A stretch of DNA of 64,000 nucleotides from an uncultured Porphyromonadaceae bacterium (GTDB lineage: Bacteria > Bacteroidota > Bacteroidia > Bacteroidales > Muribaculaceae). Made by a program: the position numbers and the translations under genes. The notes under the pieces were generated by a model. It worked only from the letters and a program-made list of their open reading frames with translations. It searched no databases and was not told where the DNA came from. Shown here piece after piece: positions 16,851 to 25,785 of this stretch. Position 1 is the first letter of the stretch. The number at the start of each line of letters is the position of its first letter. Location of the stretch: the NCBI GenBank assembly GCA_902461565.1, contig CABPYL010000005.1, positions 1-64,000 of the forward strand, given 5' to 3'.

Positions 16851-18848
16851 ATGAAAAAACTTATACTCCTGATACTGCTGCTATGTCCGGTAATAATTCG
16901 GGCTTCGGAATGGCATGGCTGGGAAAAGAATAGCTCGTTACCAACATCGGAAGTATATGCCCTTGCATTTGATGCGGACGGAAGAATGCTTATTGGTACC
17001 GGAGAAGGACTGTTTGCCATTAGGGAGGGGAATGCTGTATATAATATTCCGCTATGTACCGTCAACTCGCGTCAGCCTACGGTGAACCGTATTGAGATAG
17101 AGAATAATTGTATTTTTATCCGTACGCTTGACGGTTCGTATATGCTTGAGGGCGATTCTGCGAGGTTTTTCGATTCGCATCAGAGCCGGGAGTATGTAAA
17201 TAAGAATGTTCCGGCATCGTTGCAGAATGTGATGGTGAAGGATATGGCAGTATTGCCGCACGGATGGAAAGCCTATGCCACAAACAGTGATGGCGTTTTC
17301 CTCTATCGTCGTTCCACAGGCTGTCTAACCAATATGCGCAGTTCTCTGGCCGATGTTCTGTCGTTGCCGAGCAATCACATATCTTCTGTGGCTTATGACA
17401 ACCGCAGTGGCAGGCTGTTTGCCGCGGTGTATCATTCAGGTATCTATTATACAGAACCGCAATTGAGTGCGGTAGAGACTATGCGGACGGGCGTTGAAGA
17501 AAATATCTCGTCGTTTGCCATAGACGGTCGGGGGCGCTTGTGGACGGCATATGATGGAGCCGGTATCTGTATCGGCGGCGATACTATGCTGATCGCATTG
17601 CCGAGCCTGACGATAACCAATCTTTTGCCGCTTCCGGACGGAGATGTTCTTGCGGCAAGTTATGGAGGCGGTGTTTTCAGAATTGATTCGCTATTGCGAA
17701 CAACTTCGATACAGGCTTTGGATGCCACAAGCAATGCGGCGCGTTCGAGGGGCCTCGGTATTGATAGTTTGGGAAATCTGTGGGTAGCATCGTTTTCGGA
17801 GGGTGTGATTTGTTATGATACCTCGTTGGTATCGGCGAGGACGTTCGACAGTTCCAATTCGGCTTTGAAAACAAACTATATCACTGATTTGTGCGTTTCT
17901 CCGCGTGGCGATACTGTTTTCGTAGCCAGCCATTACGGCGTCTATGCTTTCGACGTACAATCTTACGGGTCTGTAGAATTGCCGACGCCATTTTTCGAAG
18001 ACGGACGTATTGTTGTGGACCAACTTGTGTTTTCTACCGATGGAACGTTGTATTTTGCCACTCCCGATGGAATCGCAGATCGTTATGGACGTAACATAGC
18101 TCTTGACGGAATGCATCTGAAAGCATTGAAGAGTTCCCCTGACAACACTTTATGGTGTAGCTCTGATTCGGCGGTTTATCATGTGGATATAAGATGTACA
18201 CCCCCGAAGGTTGATATTTTCGATAGTTTCGATGGGATGCGTTTCTGCAAGTACGCGCTCTGCCATACCGATGACGGGACTGTACTTGCCGGAGCGTTCG
18301 GGGCGGTAGCTGTTATAGGTAGTGATTCAGATACCGTACATAAGGTTACGGAAATACCTGCATCGAAATTCCTTATGTGGACGCTGTGTATTGTTCTCGG
18401 TCTGATTCTTGTCGGTGTCTTAGTCCTATTGCTGCGGCACCATAGAAGCCCTGTGAAAGCAGATGATGAAAATAGTAGGGAACAGGAGAGCACTTATCAA
18501 CCGGATGCTGTTGCCGGCGATGAAAAAATCGAAGAAGAGGATTCCGAGGCGGACCGTATATGGATTGCGTCTGTCGATGATATTATAGACGCAAATATCG
18601 CGAATGCCGAATTCAGTGTGGAGGATTTAGGACGGCTCGCAGGTATGAGCAGAAGCAATCTGTACAAGCATGTAAAGGCTATAACGGGATTATCTCCGCT
18701 TGAATATCTTCGCGACAGGCGTGTGAAAAAAGGTCGTCAGCTTTTAGCCCAGGCCACAGGAAAACATGTGAAACCTACACTGGCCGAAATAGCGTACCAG
18801 GTAGGTATGTCGCCCAGGCAATTTTCGAAATATATAAAACAGGAATAA
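16851..18848 (+). CDS. Membrane-spanning propeller-AraC regulator without kinase
   Basis: Likely one-component sensor and transcription factor, 665 residues. Signal peptide (about 1-18), then a periplasmic region of about 480 residues with repeats typical of the two-component regulator propeller (SLPTSEVYALAFDADG, GRLWTAYDGAGICI, LGNLWVASFSEGVIC). A single membrane segment lies at about 505-530 and an acidic linker follows. A C-terminal AraC-type double HTH (about 570-665: FSVEDLGRLAGMSRSNLY, LAEIAYQVGMSPRQFSKY) ends the protein. Hybrid two-component systems of Bacteroides share both ends, but here the histidine kinase and receiver are absent. The ligand is probably glycan-derived. Its divergent neighbour, the double CE7 esterase, is the obvious target. 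Confidence 0.85.
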   Translation: MKKLILLILLLCPVIIRASEWHGWEKNSSLPTSEVYALAFDADGRMLIGTGEGLFAIREGNAVYNIPLCTVNSRQPTVNRIEIENNCIFIRTLDGSYMLEGDSARFFDSHQSREYVNKNVPASLQNVMVKDMAVLPHGWKAYATNSDGVFLYRRSTGCLTNMRSSLADVLSLPSNHISSVAYDNRSGRLFAAVYHSGIYYTEPQLSAVETMRTGVEENISSFAIDGRGRLWTAYDGAGICIGGDTMLIALPSLTITNLLPLPDGDVLAASYGGGVFRIDSLLRTTSIQALDATSNAARSRGLGIDSLGNLWVASFSEGVICYDTSLVSARTFDSSNSALKTNYITDLCVSPRGDTVFVASHYGVYAFDVQSYGSVELPTPFFEDGRIVVDQLVFSTDGTLYFATPDGIADRYGRNIALDGMHLKALKSSPDNTLWCSSDSAVYHVDIRCTPPKVDIFDSFDGMRFCKYALCHTDDGTVLAGAFGAVAVIGSDSDTVHKVTEIPASKFLMWTLCIVLGLILVGVLVLLLRHHRSPVKADDENSREQESTYQPDAVAGDEKIEEEDSEADRIWIASVDDIIDANIANAEFSVEDLGRLAGMSRSNLYKHVKAITGLSPLEYLRDRRVKKGRQLLAQATGKHVKPTLAEIAYQVGMSPRQFSKYIKQE

Positions 18849-18870
18849 TTGCCTGATTTATAAGTGCGTG

Positions 18871-19161
18871 TTATGCGAGGTAGTCGACGCAGGCGCGGGC
18901 GGCGAGGAGTGGTTTGATTATTGCCACGCAGGCAAGGTGGGCCGGATGTGCTGAGTAAGTGGCAAGATCGGCTTCATTGCTGCATGTGGCTGTGAGGACT
19001 ATGTCCCAGTTGCCGGTGATGTGGCCGAGGTCGAGGCCTACTTCGGCAGTGTCGAGTTCGGCAATTACTTTTGGCAGTGCTTCTATTTCGGTTTTGAAAC
19101 GGGTTGCTGCGGCTTCTGTGCCTTCGCCTTCGAGGCGGAACATTACAATATGTTTTATCAT
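18871..19161 (-). CDS. Dabb (stress-responsive A/B barrel) domain protein
   Basis: A 96-residue protein forming a ferredoxin-like alpha/beta barrel of the Dabb family (Pfam Stress-antifung/Dabb type). The start MIKHIVMFRL is characteristic, as is the DIVLTATC strand and the HPAHLACV segment. Members dimerise, and some are enzymes or fusions with transporters. The function of the stand-alone form is generally unknown. It lies 12 bp downstream of aspartate kinase on the same strand, so it may be co-transcribed. Confidence 0.85.
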   Translation of the reverse strand: MIKHIVMFRLEGEGTEAAATRFKTEIEALPKVIAELDTAEVGLDLGHITGNWDIVLTATCSNEADLATYSAHPAHLACVAIIKPLLAARACVDYLA

Positions 19162-19173
19162 AGCTGTATGGTT

Positions 19174-20481
19174 TTAAAAGAGGTGCTGGCTGAGGGAACG
19201 GAGGGTTTTTACTTTGTCGCAGGCGCGCACAAGCACGGATATGTTGTGGTTGCTGCCGCCGTAGGAAATCATGCGCACGGGAATGTCGGTCAAGGCGGAG
19301 AGTACTTTTGTTTCGAATCCGCTGTTATGCCACTCCAGATCGCCCACGATGCAGATTATAACCATGTCTTCATCTACGGACACGGTGCCGAAGTGTTTGA
19401 GGTCGTCTACAATCGCGGCGAGACGCGAGGTGTCGTCCACGGTGAGGGTAACGCCTACTTCGGATGTCGCCATCATGTCTATGCTTGTGCGGTGGTTCTC
19501 GAAGGTTTCGAAAACTTTGTGGAGGAAGCCATAGGCCATGAGCATACGGCCTGATTTTATGGATATGGCTGTGATGTTGTCTTTTGCGGCGATTGCCTTG
19601 ATGGTGCCGTCGGGCGGCGTGTTGCATATCAGTGTGCCGGGTGCTGCGGGATCCATTGTGTTGAGCAGGCGCACGGGTATGTTGTGCAGCTTTGCGGGCA
19701 GCACGCAGGCCGGATGCAGTATTTTCGCACCGAAGTAGGCGAGTTCGGCAGCTTCCTCGAAGTGGAGGAGGCCTACGGGGCGGGTTCCTTCTACAAAGCG
19801 GGGATCGTTGTTGTGCATGCCGTCGATGTCGGTCCATATCTGGATTTCATCGGCGTCGGTAACGGCTCCGATGATGGACGCGGTGTAGTCGCTGCCGCCG
19901 CGTTTCAGATTGTCGATTCCGCCGTGGTCGTTACGGCAGATGTAGCCCTGAGTGAGGAATATGTCGGTGTTCGGTTCGAGTTCTATGAGCCTGTGAAGGC
20001 GCGAGGCGATGTGTTTCATGTCGGGCTCTCCGTTAGGCAGGGTGCGCATGAAGTCGAGCGCGGGCAGGAGTGTTACTCTGAGGCCGCGGTTGGTCATGAG
20101 CTGGTGCATTATGGCGGTAGACATAAGCTCGCCCTGGGCGAGTATCTCTTTCTCGCCGGCTTCGGTGAGCGGTTCGGCGCAATAGGAGCGCAGGAGCGCG
20201 AAGACGCGGTCCACTGCTGCACTGGCGGCAGCGGATTCCTTTCCGGCAAAAAGCTGGGTGAGCACCCCGGTATATTTTGCCTCGAGCGCGTTTATGGTTT
20301 CCTGGGCACCGGGGATGTTGGTTTTATAGAGGTATTCGCTTATCTCCACCAGGGAGTTTGTGGTTCCCGACATTGCGGATAGAACGGTTACGCAACGTCC
20401 GGCTTTTTCAACCAGGTCGGCGACGTGTTCGATTCTTTCTGGCGAACCCACCGATGTGCCGCCGAATTTAAGTACTTTCAT
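19174..20481 (-). CDS. lysC: Aspartate kinase, monofunctional
   Basis: Phosphorylates aspartate, the first step to lysine, threonine and methionine; 435 residues. The amino-acid kinase domain starts with KFGGTSVG (residues 5-12) and contains GRGGSDYTA-type sequence (here KRGGSDYTASIIG). Two ACT-type regulatory segments follow from about residue 300 (ITAISIKSG onward), implying feedback control by an end-product amino acid. No homoserine dehydrogenase domain is attached, so it is distinct from ThrA-like bifunctional enzymes. The symbol is used in the general sense; which end product inhibits it cannot be told. Confidence 0.93.
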   Translation of the reverse strand: MKVLKFGGTSVGSPERIEHVADLVEKAGRCVTVLSAMSGTTNSLVEISEYLYKTNIPGAQETINALEAKYTGVLTQLFAGKESAAASAAVDRVFALLRSYCAEPLTEAGEKEILAQGELMSTAIMHQLMTNRGLRVTLLPALDFMRTLPNGEPDMKHIASRLHRLIELEPNTDIFLTQGYICRNDHGGIDNLKRGGSDYTASIIGAVTDADEIQIWTDIDGMHNNDPRFVEGTRPVGLLHFEEAAELAYFGAKILHPACVLPAKLHNIPVRLLNTMDPAAPGTLICNTPPDGTIKAIAAKDNITAISIKSGRMLMAYGFLHKVFETFENHRTSIDMMATSEVGVTLTVDDTSRLAAIVDDLKHFGTVSVDEDMVIICIVGDLEWHNSGFETKVLSALTDIPVRMISYGGSNHNISVLVRACDKVKTLRSLSQHLF

Positions 20482-20521
20482 TTTGTGTCTTATGTGTGAT
20501 AATGGCCCCGAAAGGGGCGGT

Positions 20522-21175
20522 TTATTCGTCTATGGAGTAGTTGAGGAAATCGTTCATGGGCTTGAGGAGGGCAAACAGGCGCGCGACTTCCTCGTGCCAG
20601 TCCCTGCGGTTGAAGAATGCGGGTTTGAGCGAATGGCATTTGCCGTATTCGGTTAGGCGGAGCAGGTCGATGTCCGGATGGTCGCGGTCGTAGCCTTTGG
20701 GGGCCGTCTTCAGCTGCCGTCCCCACCATCCGGGGAATTCTTTCTGTATTTCCGGCGTTTCCACGATGCTGCGGAACTCTTCTACATTGTCCACTATTGC
20801 TTTGCGTACCTTTTTTAGTACCTTGGCTTCGGGACACCACAAGCCGCTGTAGAGAGCGATTTCGTCCGGCCCGAAGTGAAAATAGTAGCACGCGCGGTCG
20901 CAGTGGCGTCCGGTAGGGGAGATAAGTGCCGACATATAGCGTTTGTATGGCGTTTTGTCCGGCGAAAAACGTGTGTCGCGGTAGATACGGTAGGCGCAAT
21001 CTCCTGCGCTGACGTAGCGTAGTGAGGGGTCGTGCTGTGCAAGCGCGTTTATAATCTTCTGAACGTTGTCCAGGAAGATGCGGCGGGCAATGTCGTAGCG
21101 TTCGCGGTTGGCAGCGAACCATTCGCGGTTGTTGTTGTCGCCGAGGTCAGACAAAAAATCGAGTACTTCTTTCAT
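20522..21175 (-). CDS. DUF2461 family protein
   Basis: Protein of 217 residues matching the DUF2461 (TIGR02453) family. Recognisable features are the start MKEVLDFLSDLGDNNNREWF, the central YRIYRDTRFSPDKTPYK and the ARCYYFHFGPDE-like strand (here ACYYFHFGPDEI). The family is widespread but of unknown biochemical role. It is cytoplasmic, with no signal or membrane segment. It closes the run psd-pssA-DUF4834-DUF2461, with 10 bp to the DUF4834 gene, which suggests co-expression with phospholipid synthesis but does not prove a shared role. Confidence 0.85.
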   Translation of the reverse strand: MKEVLDFLSDLGDNNNREWFAANRERYDIARRIFLDNVQKIINALAQHDPSLRYVSAGDCAYRIYRDTRFSPDKTPYKRYMSALISPTGRHCDRACYYFHFGPDEIALYSGLWCPEAKVLKKVRKAIVDNVEEFRSIVETPEIQKEFPGWWGRQLKTAPKGYDRDHPDIDLLRLTEYGKCHSLKPAFFNRRDWHEEVARLFALLKPMNDFLNYSIDE

Positions 21176-21185
21176 AATCGGGTGC

Positions 21186-21521
21186 TTATATATCGGTCCA
21201 TTTTATGTCCGAAACCTGTTCCTCGGTGCGGTATTTTACATTATCTCCGGAGGCAGAGGCAGAAGCCTCTGTTCGGTCCAGCTCGACGTAGTCCACATAT
21301 TCGCCTACGTCGCGGCCGATTTTCTTTTTATGTCGTCTGGGCTGTGTGTGCGTGTTGCGGCGCTGAGCGTCGTTGTCTTGAGCAGTTCCGCCGGAGAAGG
21401 CGCTCATAGGGTCCTTCATGAAGCGGTTTATGCGGCGTGCCTGCGAGAACACCGACCAGAAAAACTTGATCAGTGGCCACAGGATTATTATAATGATTAT
21501 AAGAAGAATCAGGGAAATCAT
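21186..21521 (-). CDS. Small membrane-anchored protein, DUF4834-like
   Basis: A 111-residue protein with one strongly hydrophobic N-terminal segment (residues 2-24, ISLILLIIIIIILWPLI) and a soluble, charged, low-complexity tail. The N-terminal anchor followed by RINRFMKDPMSAFSGG resembles what I remember as DUF4834, which sits near pssA/psd in Bacteroidales. Function is unknown. It may be an accessory or scaffold of the inner membrane. It lies 57 bp behind pssA and 10 bp ahead of the DUF2461 gene. Confidence 0.6.
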   Translation of the reverse strand: MISLILLIIIIIILWPLIKFFWSVFSQARRINRFMKDPMSAFSGGTAQDNDAQRRNTHTQPRRHKKKIGRDVGEYVDYVELDRTEASASASGDNVKYRTEEQVSDIKWTDI

Positions 21522-21578
21522 GTCTGTATATTGTAGATTGTAAGTGCCACGATATATGGCACGGAATTGACCGGCTGA

Positions 21579-22280
21579 TTATATCCGCTTCTGTCGCATA
21601 AGGGATAGCAGGAGGTAGAGTACGATCGTCCATACAAGTCCGGAAATGCCGTATATGAGGAGGAATATCGCGGCTGCGGCTATAATGATGTATCTGCAGA
21701 AATTCTCGGCGAAATCAAGGTTCTTGAATTTCAGCGAGAACATTTTGAAACGTGCTGTCATGCTTAGCGATATGGCTACGATAAGGATAGCCATTACGAA
21801 CCATCCGGGATAACCGTAGCTCTGAATCCATCCGCAGACGCCAATCCAGAAGATGGCGTTGGCAGGTATGGGGAGGCCGCGGAAGTATGTGGCCTGTTCG
21901 GTGTCGTTGTTGAATTTTGCAAGTCGCAGGGCACCGCAGGCTGGAATGAGGAAAGTGAAAACCGCAGCCCATGAATATGTGCCGGTGGCAAGCATCGTGT
22001 TTGCCACGAGAGCAGCGGGCGCAACGCCGAAGCTAACGAGGTCCGAAAGGGAATCGAGGTCTTTCCCGAGGTCGGAGTACGCTTTAAGTACCCGGGCGAA
22101 CGCACCGTCAAGGAAGTCGAACACGGCGGCGGCGAAAATCGCAACCATGCACCATTGAGAGCCTGCGAGGCTACCGAATGTTTCGTTGAGATGAAAGGCC
22201 ATGAAAATGGCCACGCAACCCGACACAAGGTTCATCAGGGTTATGAAGTCGGGTATGTATGCTGTAGGTTTCTTAGGCAT
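21579..22280 (-). CDS. pssA: CDP-diacylglycerol--serine O-phosphatidyltransferase
   Basis: Makes phosphatidylserine from CDP-diacylglycerol and serine at the inner membrane; 233 residues with about six to eight membrane segments. The CDP-alcohol phosphatidyltransferase signature is complete: D58-G59-x2-A62-R63-x8-G72-x3-D76-x3-D80. The start overlaps the end of psd by 8 bp, so the two successive enzymes of phosphatidylethanolamine synthesis are translationally coupled. The multi-spanning form is the type found in Gram-positives and Bacteroidetes rather than the soluble E. coli PssA. Confidence 0.93.
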   Translation of the reverse strand: MPKKPTAYIPDFITLMNLVSGCVAIFMAFHLNETFGSLAGSQWCMVAIFAAAVFDFLDGAFARVLKAYSDLGKDLDSLSDLVSFGVAPAALVANTMLATGTYSWAAVFTFLIPACGALRLAKFNNDTEQATYFRGLPIPANAIFWIGVCGWIQSYGYPGWFVMAILIVAISLSMTARFKMFSLKFKNLDFAENFCRYIIIAAAAIFLLIYGISGLVWTIVLYLLLSLMRQKRI

Positions 22281-22959
22281 TTGCCGTAGGTTTCAGGCGA
22301 GCCACCTCTGTTACGCCACCGGTGGTTTTGTCGCCGATTTTAACAAGAATTTCTGTGCCGAGCGGTAGGTAAAGATCGACTCGGGAGCCGAATTTTATGA
22401 ATCCCATATGGTCTTCGATCGAAGCTTCGTCGCCGACTTTGGCGTACGTAACTATGCGGCGTGCCATAGCTCCGGCAATCTGGCGCATCAGCACCTGTTG
22501 GCCCGAGGAAGTGCGGATAACCACGGTGGACCGTTCGTTCTCGGTGCTGGACTTGGGAAGATATGCGGCCATGAAGCTTCCGGAATGGTGCTTGATATAC
22601 ACTACTTCTCCGTCGACGGGGAACCAATTGGCATGAACGTTGAGGATGCTCATGAATACCGAGAGCTGAATGCAGCGGCAATGGAGATATTCGTCCTCGA
22701 AAGTTTCTTCAAGAGCCACCACAGTGCCGTCGGCCGAGGATACCACCACGTTGCGGCGTTCACCGGTGAACAGACGGCGCGGCGAACGGAAAAAATTGGC
22801 AAGAAGGAGGTACAGTATAGTGCTGACGGCGGTAACGGCGATTGCCCAGGCCATAGGGCGGACCCATATCCACAAGGGGATTATTATGGCAAGAAGTATC
22901 GCCAGAACGACAAGCAGCAGTTCTGTTCCTTCATGGTGTATTTTCACTCGCATATTCAT
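22273..22959 (-). CDS. psd: Phosphatidylserine decarboxylase proenzyme
   Basis: Converts phosphatidylserine to phosphatidylethanolamine; 228 residues from the ATG at 22959. The frame runs 32 codons further upstream, but that part covers the promoter (TAACTTTG at 22981-22988), so the longer start is rejected. A hydrophobic segment (about 10-45) anchors it to the membrane. The self-cleavage site is the G-S pair in KFGSRVDLYLP, with S192 becoming the pyruvoyl group, leaving an alpha chain of about 37 residues. This is the short-form Psd (with archaetidylserine decarboxylases) rather than the E. coli long form. Confidence 0.93.
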   Translation of the reverse strand: MNMRVKIHHEGTELLLVVLAILLAIIIPLWIWVRPMAWAIAVTAVSTILYLLLANFFRSPRRLFTGERRNVVVSSADGTVVALEETFEDEYLHCRCIQLSVFMSILNVHANWFPVDGEVVYIKHHSGSFMAAYLPKSSTENERSTVVIRTSSGQQVLMRQIAGAMARRIVTYAKVGDEASIEDHMGFIKFGSRVDLYLPLGTEILVKIGDKTTGGVTEVARLKPTANA

Positions 22960-22980
22960 GGCTCGTGCATGTATTGTCTG

Positions 22981-22988
22981 CAAAGTTA
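22981..22988 (-). promoter_or_regulatory. -7 element of the psd run
   Basis: TAACTTTG on the minus strand, a full match to the -7 consensus, 21 bp ahead of the chosen psd start. It fixes the start codon by excluding the longer open frame. Confidence 0.65.
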
Positions 22989-23081
22989 ATAAATTTTTCA
23001 AAAAATACAGACAAACGGGAGAATTTTTTAGCCGCAGGGCAGGATTCTTCGTCAAACGTTATCTGGCGAAGAAGGATTACG

Positions 23082-23813
23082 CTAAAAATCAAGGGTGAGA
23101 CGTCTCCACATCGGGTCGGGAATCATTTTCCAAAGAGCTGTTACCACGGCCCATCGCGAATCGATGTAACGTATGCGCGGAGCCTGAAGAATTGCTTTTT
23201 CGATTCGCGGAGCAACGTAGTCGAGCGTCATCTCCATAGGGTAGTGTTTCTGCAGCAGTGGGGTGTCCACAAATCCGGGACGGATATCGGTTATGGCAAC
23301 GTTGACGTGCTGGCTGTGCGCAAGCTGGTCGATTGCCTGGAGATACGTCCATTGGTAGCGTTTAGAGGCGCTGTATGTGGCAGAGGGACCTATGCCCTTT
23401 GTGCCGCCGACGGATGTGATGGCGGCGATATGTCCGCGGCTCACATTGGCGGTTGCCTTGAAGTACCTGTAGGCTGCGTTCACTATGCGGGTGAAACCTA
23501 CTACGTTGACCATGAGTGTGCTGTAGTCGCTACCATTGTCGAGGCTGGGGTTATACCATCCGCAGCCGGCGGCGTAGAGCATGTAGTCCATGCCGTCGAC
23601 AAGTTCGATAAGGTGGTTGAAACGCTCCACGGCGTCGGAGGCAGTTACGTCGATAACCTCGGACTCTATTCGGTCGGGGTACATTGCCTTTATTTCCTGA
23701 AGTTTGTCATCGCGTCGGGCCGCGATACCCACACGCCAGCCGAGGCGGGCGAAATCGCATGCCACGCGCTTTCCCATGCCGGAAGAAGCGCCAACAATAA
23801 TTATCTTTTTCAT
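23082..23813 (-). CDS. Short-chain dehydrogenase/reductase
   Basis: NAD(P)-dependent oxidoreductase of the classical SDR family, 243 residues from the ATG at 23813. The frame extends 95 codons upstream, but that part shadows the preceding gene. The cofactor motif GASSGMG (8-14) is followed by AARRDDKL, where the arginines favour NADPH. The catalytic pair is Y147-x3-K151 (YSASK), with a serine in ITSVGG. Substrate unknown. It is the last gene of the six-gene minus-strand run starting at the DUF4199 gene, overlapping its upstream neighbour by 4 bp (ATGA). Confidence 0.9.
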   Translation of the reverse strand: MKKIIIVGASSGMGKRVACDFARLGWRVGIAARRDDKLQEIKAMYPDRIESEVIDVTASDAVERFNHLIELVDGMDYMLYAAGCGWYNPSLDNGSDYSTLMVNVVGFTRIVNAAYRYFKATANVSRGHIAAITSVGGTKGIGPSATYSASKRYQWTYLQAIDQLAHSQHVNVAITDIRPGFVDTPLLQKHYPMEMTLDYVAPRIEKAILQAPRIRYIDSRWAVVTALWKMIPDPMWRRLTLDF

Positions 23814-24763
23814 TTTTCTGCAGTTATTGAATCCTGTGCCGCTTTTTTGGAAAGGTCGGGAGCGGCATCTGAATTTATAACGGCGTCGGCTTTGTTCTTG
23901 TTCAGATGGTCGAGCGGAAGAGTGTAGGATATAGAAAAGCTGCCCGATATCGCGCCAGGAGCGCCGAATCCCGGTACGTACCAGGGCTGCCCGTACTCTG
24001 TTTTGCTGCGGTGAAGGATGTTCTTGTAGCGGAATGTCCATCCGGCCGATATTGGTCCCCACAGTTTTACGCGTAGCCCGAGCACAATCTCCATCCAACC
24101 TACGGTAACGTGCTGCGCGGGAATGTTGAAGTGTGCCGGCTCGTTCCAGTAGCCGGGATCGAGTGTAACGTCATCCACCGAGAAGCTGAAGGGCGAGAAA
24201 CCGTAGCGCAAGCCGCCGAAGAAGCTGTAATCCGGATTGGAGTTGAAAAGGAAATTATAGTTCGCTCCTATGCGGAAATATACGCTCAGCGGTGAACGGT
24301 AGGTGAAGTTCATGTCGGAGGGAGCGTTGTGTGCAGTACCCAGGCCCACTTCTACAATGGGTTTGTAGCGGTTGTGGAGCGACAGTTCCGCCCACGCGTC
24401 GGCGATGCCGTATTTCTGGCCGAATATACGCATCACAGGATCCCATATATTCACTCCCACCGATAGGGCATGAAAGAGGGGATACTCCATTTTGGGCACG
24501 CGCGATATTACGGTGCTGTCTATCCACTCGTCGCCGGTAATGGAGTCTACGTATACGGTGAAGCCGTCGTTATTCACATAGTGCATGGGGCGTTTTCGCA
24601 TCTGTGCGTTCAGTCGGCTGGTGTCGCCGCGTGTTTCATTGATTGCCTGTGTCTGGGCGGCGGCGGTATTCACGGGGTTTACTCGCCGTTTTTGCCTGCC
24701 CCATGCCGGAATGAGAACCAGAAGGCCCAGAAGGCATAATATTACCGTTTTGGCGTGTTTCAT
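23810..24763 (-). CDS. DUF6048-like predicted outer-membrane protein
   Basis: A 317-residue exported protein. The start at 24763 gives a signal peptide (MKHAKTVILCLLGLLVLIPAWG). The mature part has alternating aromatic strands (YSFFGGLRYGFSPFSF, VTVGWMEIVLGLRVKLWG) typical of a small outer-membrane beta-barrel. The family name comes from memory of DUF6048 and DUF6452 genes lying next to each other in Bacteroidales. The C-terminal tail (about 285-317) is charged and probably disordered. Start and stop overlap both neighbours by 4 bp. Function is unknown. Confidence 0.7.
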   Translation of the reverse strand: MKHAKTVILCLLGLLVLIPAWGRQKRRVNPVNTAAAQTQAINETRGDTSRLNAQMRKRPMHYVNNDGFTVYVDSITGDEWIDSTVISRVPKMEYPLFHALSVGVNIWDPVMRIFGQKYGIADAWAELSLHNRYKPIVEVGLGTAHNAPSDMNFTYRSPLSVYFRIGANYNFLFNSNPDYSFFGGLRYGFSPFSFSVDDVTLDPGYWNEPAHFNIPAQHVTVGWMEIVLGLRVKLWGPISAGWTFRYKNILHRSKTEYGQPWYVPGFGAPGAISGSFSISYTLPLDHLNKNKADAVINSDAAPDLSKKAAQDSITAEK

Positions 24764-25254
24764 TGCTCGGGTTCTCCGGTGCGGAGGTAAATGCCTATGC
24801 GGACTTTGTCCTCGTTCGTTATAAGCGAGTCGATAACCACCAAGGAATCGATCAGGTGCGTCGTAACGTCGTGGTCGATGATGGTGTAGCGATAGCTTGC
24901 CCCGCACTCGGCGGAGGCGAAGTAGGGCAGAGATGTATAGCGGAAGGTGATGGTGTCGTTGAAAGCGTCGTCGTCAAGACCTTCCTGTGTGTAATGGAAA
25001 CACCACTGCACGCTGTTATGCTCGGAACGCATGGGAAGATATATCTCGCTTACTGATTCCGACGAACTCACAAGAATTGAATCGTTGGGAACGTCTACAC
25101 CGCTGATCTGTATTCCGAAGACGGTTATGGCCTGCCCTGTGGCCGACGAATAGAGCGCGGCAAGCGGTATAGCGTTCCGATTTTCGAGGCAACCGGAAGT
25201 GTTGCAGCCTGTGGCAAGCACAGCTATGGCGGCTATGGGCAGAAGTCGTTTCAT
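24760..25254 (-). CDS. DUF6452-like lipoprotein
   Basis: A 164-residue lipoprotein. The signal peptide MKRLLPIAAIAVLATGC ends in a lipobox with Cys17. Two more cysteines lie close by (C22 region) and two later (WCFHY, AECGAS), so disulfides are possible. The mature part is beta-rich, with the repeat-like IDSLVVIDSLIT near the end. It overlaps the nitroreductase gene upstream and the DUF6048-like gene downstream by 4 bp each. The constant pairing with a predicted barrel suggests a shared envelope role, but none is established. Confidence 0.7.
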   Translation of the reverse strand: MKRLLPIAAIAVLATGCNTSGCLENRNAIPLAALYSSATGQAITVFGIQISGVDVPNDSILVSSSESVSEIYLPMRSEHNSVQWCFHYTQEGLDDDAFNDTITFRYTSLPYFASAECGASYRYTIIDHDVTTHLIDSLVVIDSLITNEDKVRIGIYLRTGEPEQ

Positions 25255-25781
25255 CGTTCAAGCAGTATTTCTCCGAGTTCCTTACGTCTTTTTGCGGGTG
25301 CGGCGGTTCCTTCGGCGGGATGGCCGAGAGGGACTATGGCGACGGGGACGATACTTCTGTCAAGGCCAAGACCACTGCTGAGTACATCAGGGTTGAAATT
25401 GCATACCCAGCATGTGCCAAGACCGAGGGCTGTGGCGGCAAGGCACAGATGCTCGGTGGCTATTGAAACGTCCACGTCTACATGGTTGTGGCCGTCGGCT
25501 GGGCGTACCCATGCCTCGGAGGGAACTCCGCACATTATAATATAATACGGTGCTGTGCGGATCCATTCGCGTTCGTAGGATGAGGCGACAGCATTGCGGC
25601 CTGCCTCGTCGCCTGGACGGATAACGATTATGCGCCACGGCTGCCTGTTGCATGCCGAAGGTGCCAGACGCACCTGCTCAAGGATATACGATAGCTGACT
25701 GTCGTCGACGGGTGCTGGCGAATATGCGCGGCAGGAGTAGCGGGCGGCGACGGTTTCTGCGAAAATCTTGCTTTGTTCCAT
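25251..25781 (-). CDS. Nitroreductase-family FMN oxidoreductase
   Basis: Flavin-dependent NAD(P)H oxidoreductase, 176 residues, at the short end for the family. FMN-contact motifs are visible: RYSCRAYSPAPVDD near the N-terminus, APSACNRQPWR (about 37-47), and the C-terminal PLGHPAEG. The segment GLGTCWVCNF matches the usual GLGTCWIG strand. The physiological substrate is unknown; the family reduces nitro-compounds, quinones or flavins. It lies 4 bp behind the GT2 gene and overlaps the DUF6452-like gene, so it is part of the same run. Confidence 0.88.
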   Translation of the reverse strand: MEQSKIFAETVAARYSCRAYSPAPVDDSQLSYILEQVRLAPSACNRQPWRIIVIRPGDEAGRNAVASSYEREWIRTAPYYIIMCGVPSEAWVRPADGHNHVDVDVSIATEHLCLAATALGLGTCWVCNFNPDVLSSGLGLDRSIVPVAIVPLGHPAEGTAAPAKRRKELGEILLER

Positions 25782-25785
25782 GTGC

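Noticed and set aside
20502..20520. GCCCC-GAAA-GGGGC hairpin after the DUF2461/before the aspartate kinase gene
   Set aside because: Stem of only five pairs and no T-run on the minus strand; not enough to call a terminator.
23814..24098. N-terminal extension of the SDR gene
   Set aside because: The added 95 codons lie inside the preceding DUF6048-like gene in another frame and lack SDR features; the ATG at 23813 gives a standard SDR start and a 4-bp overlap.
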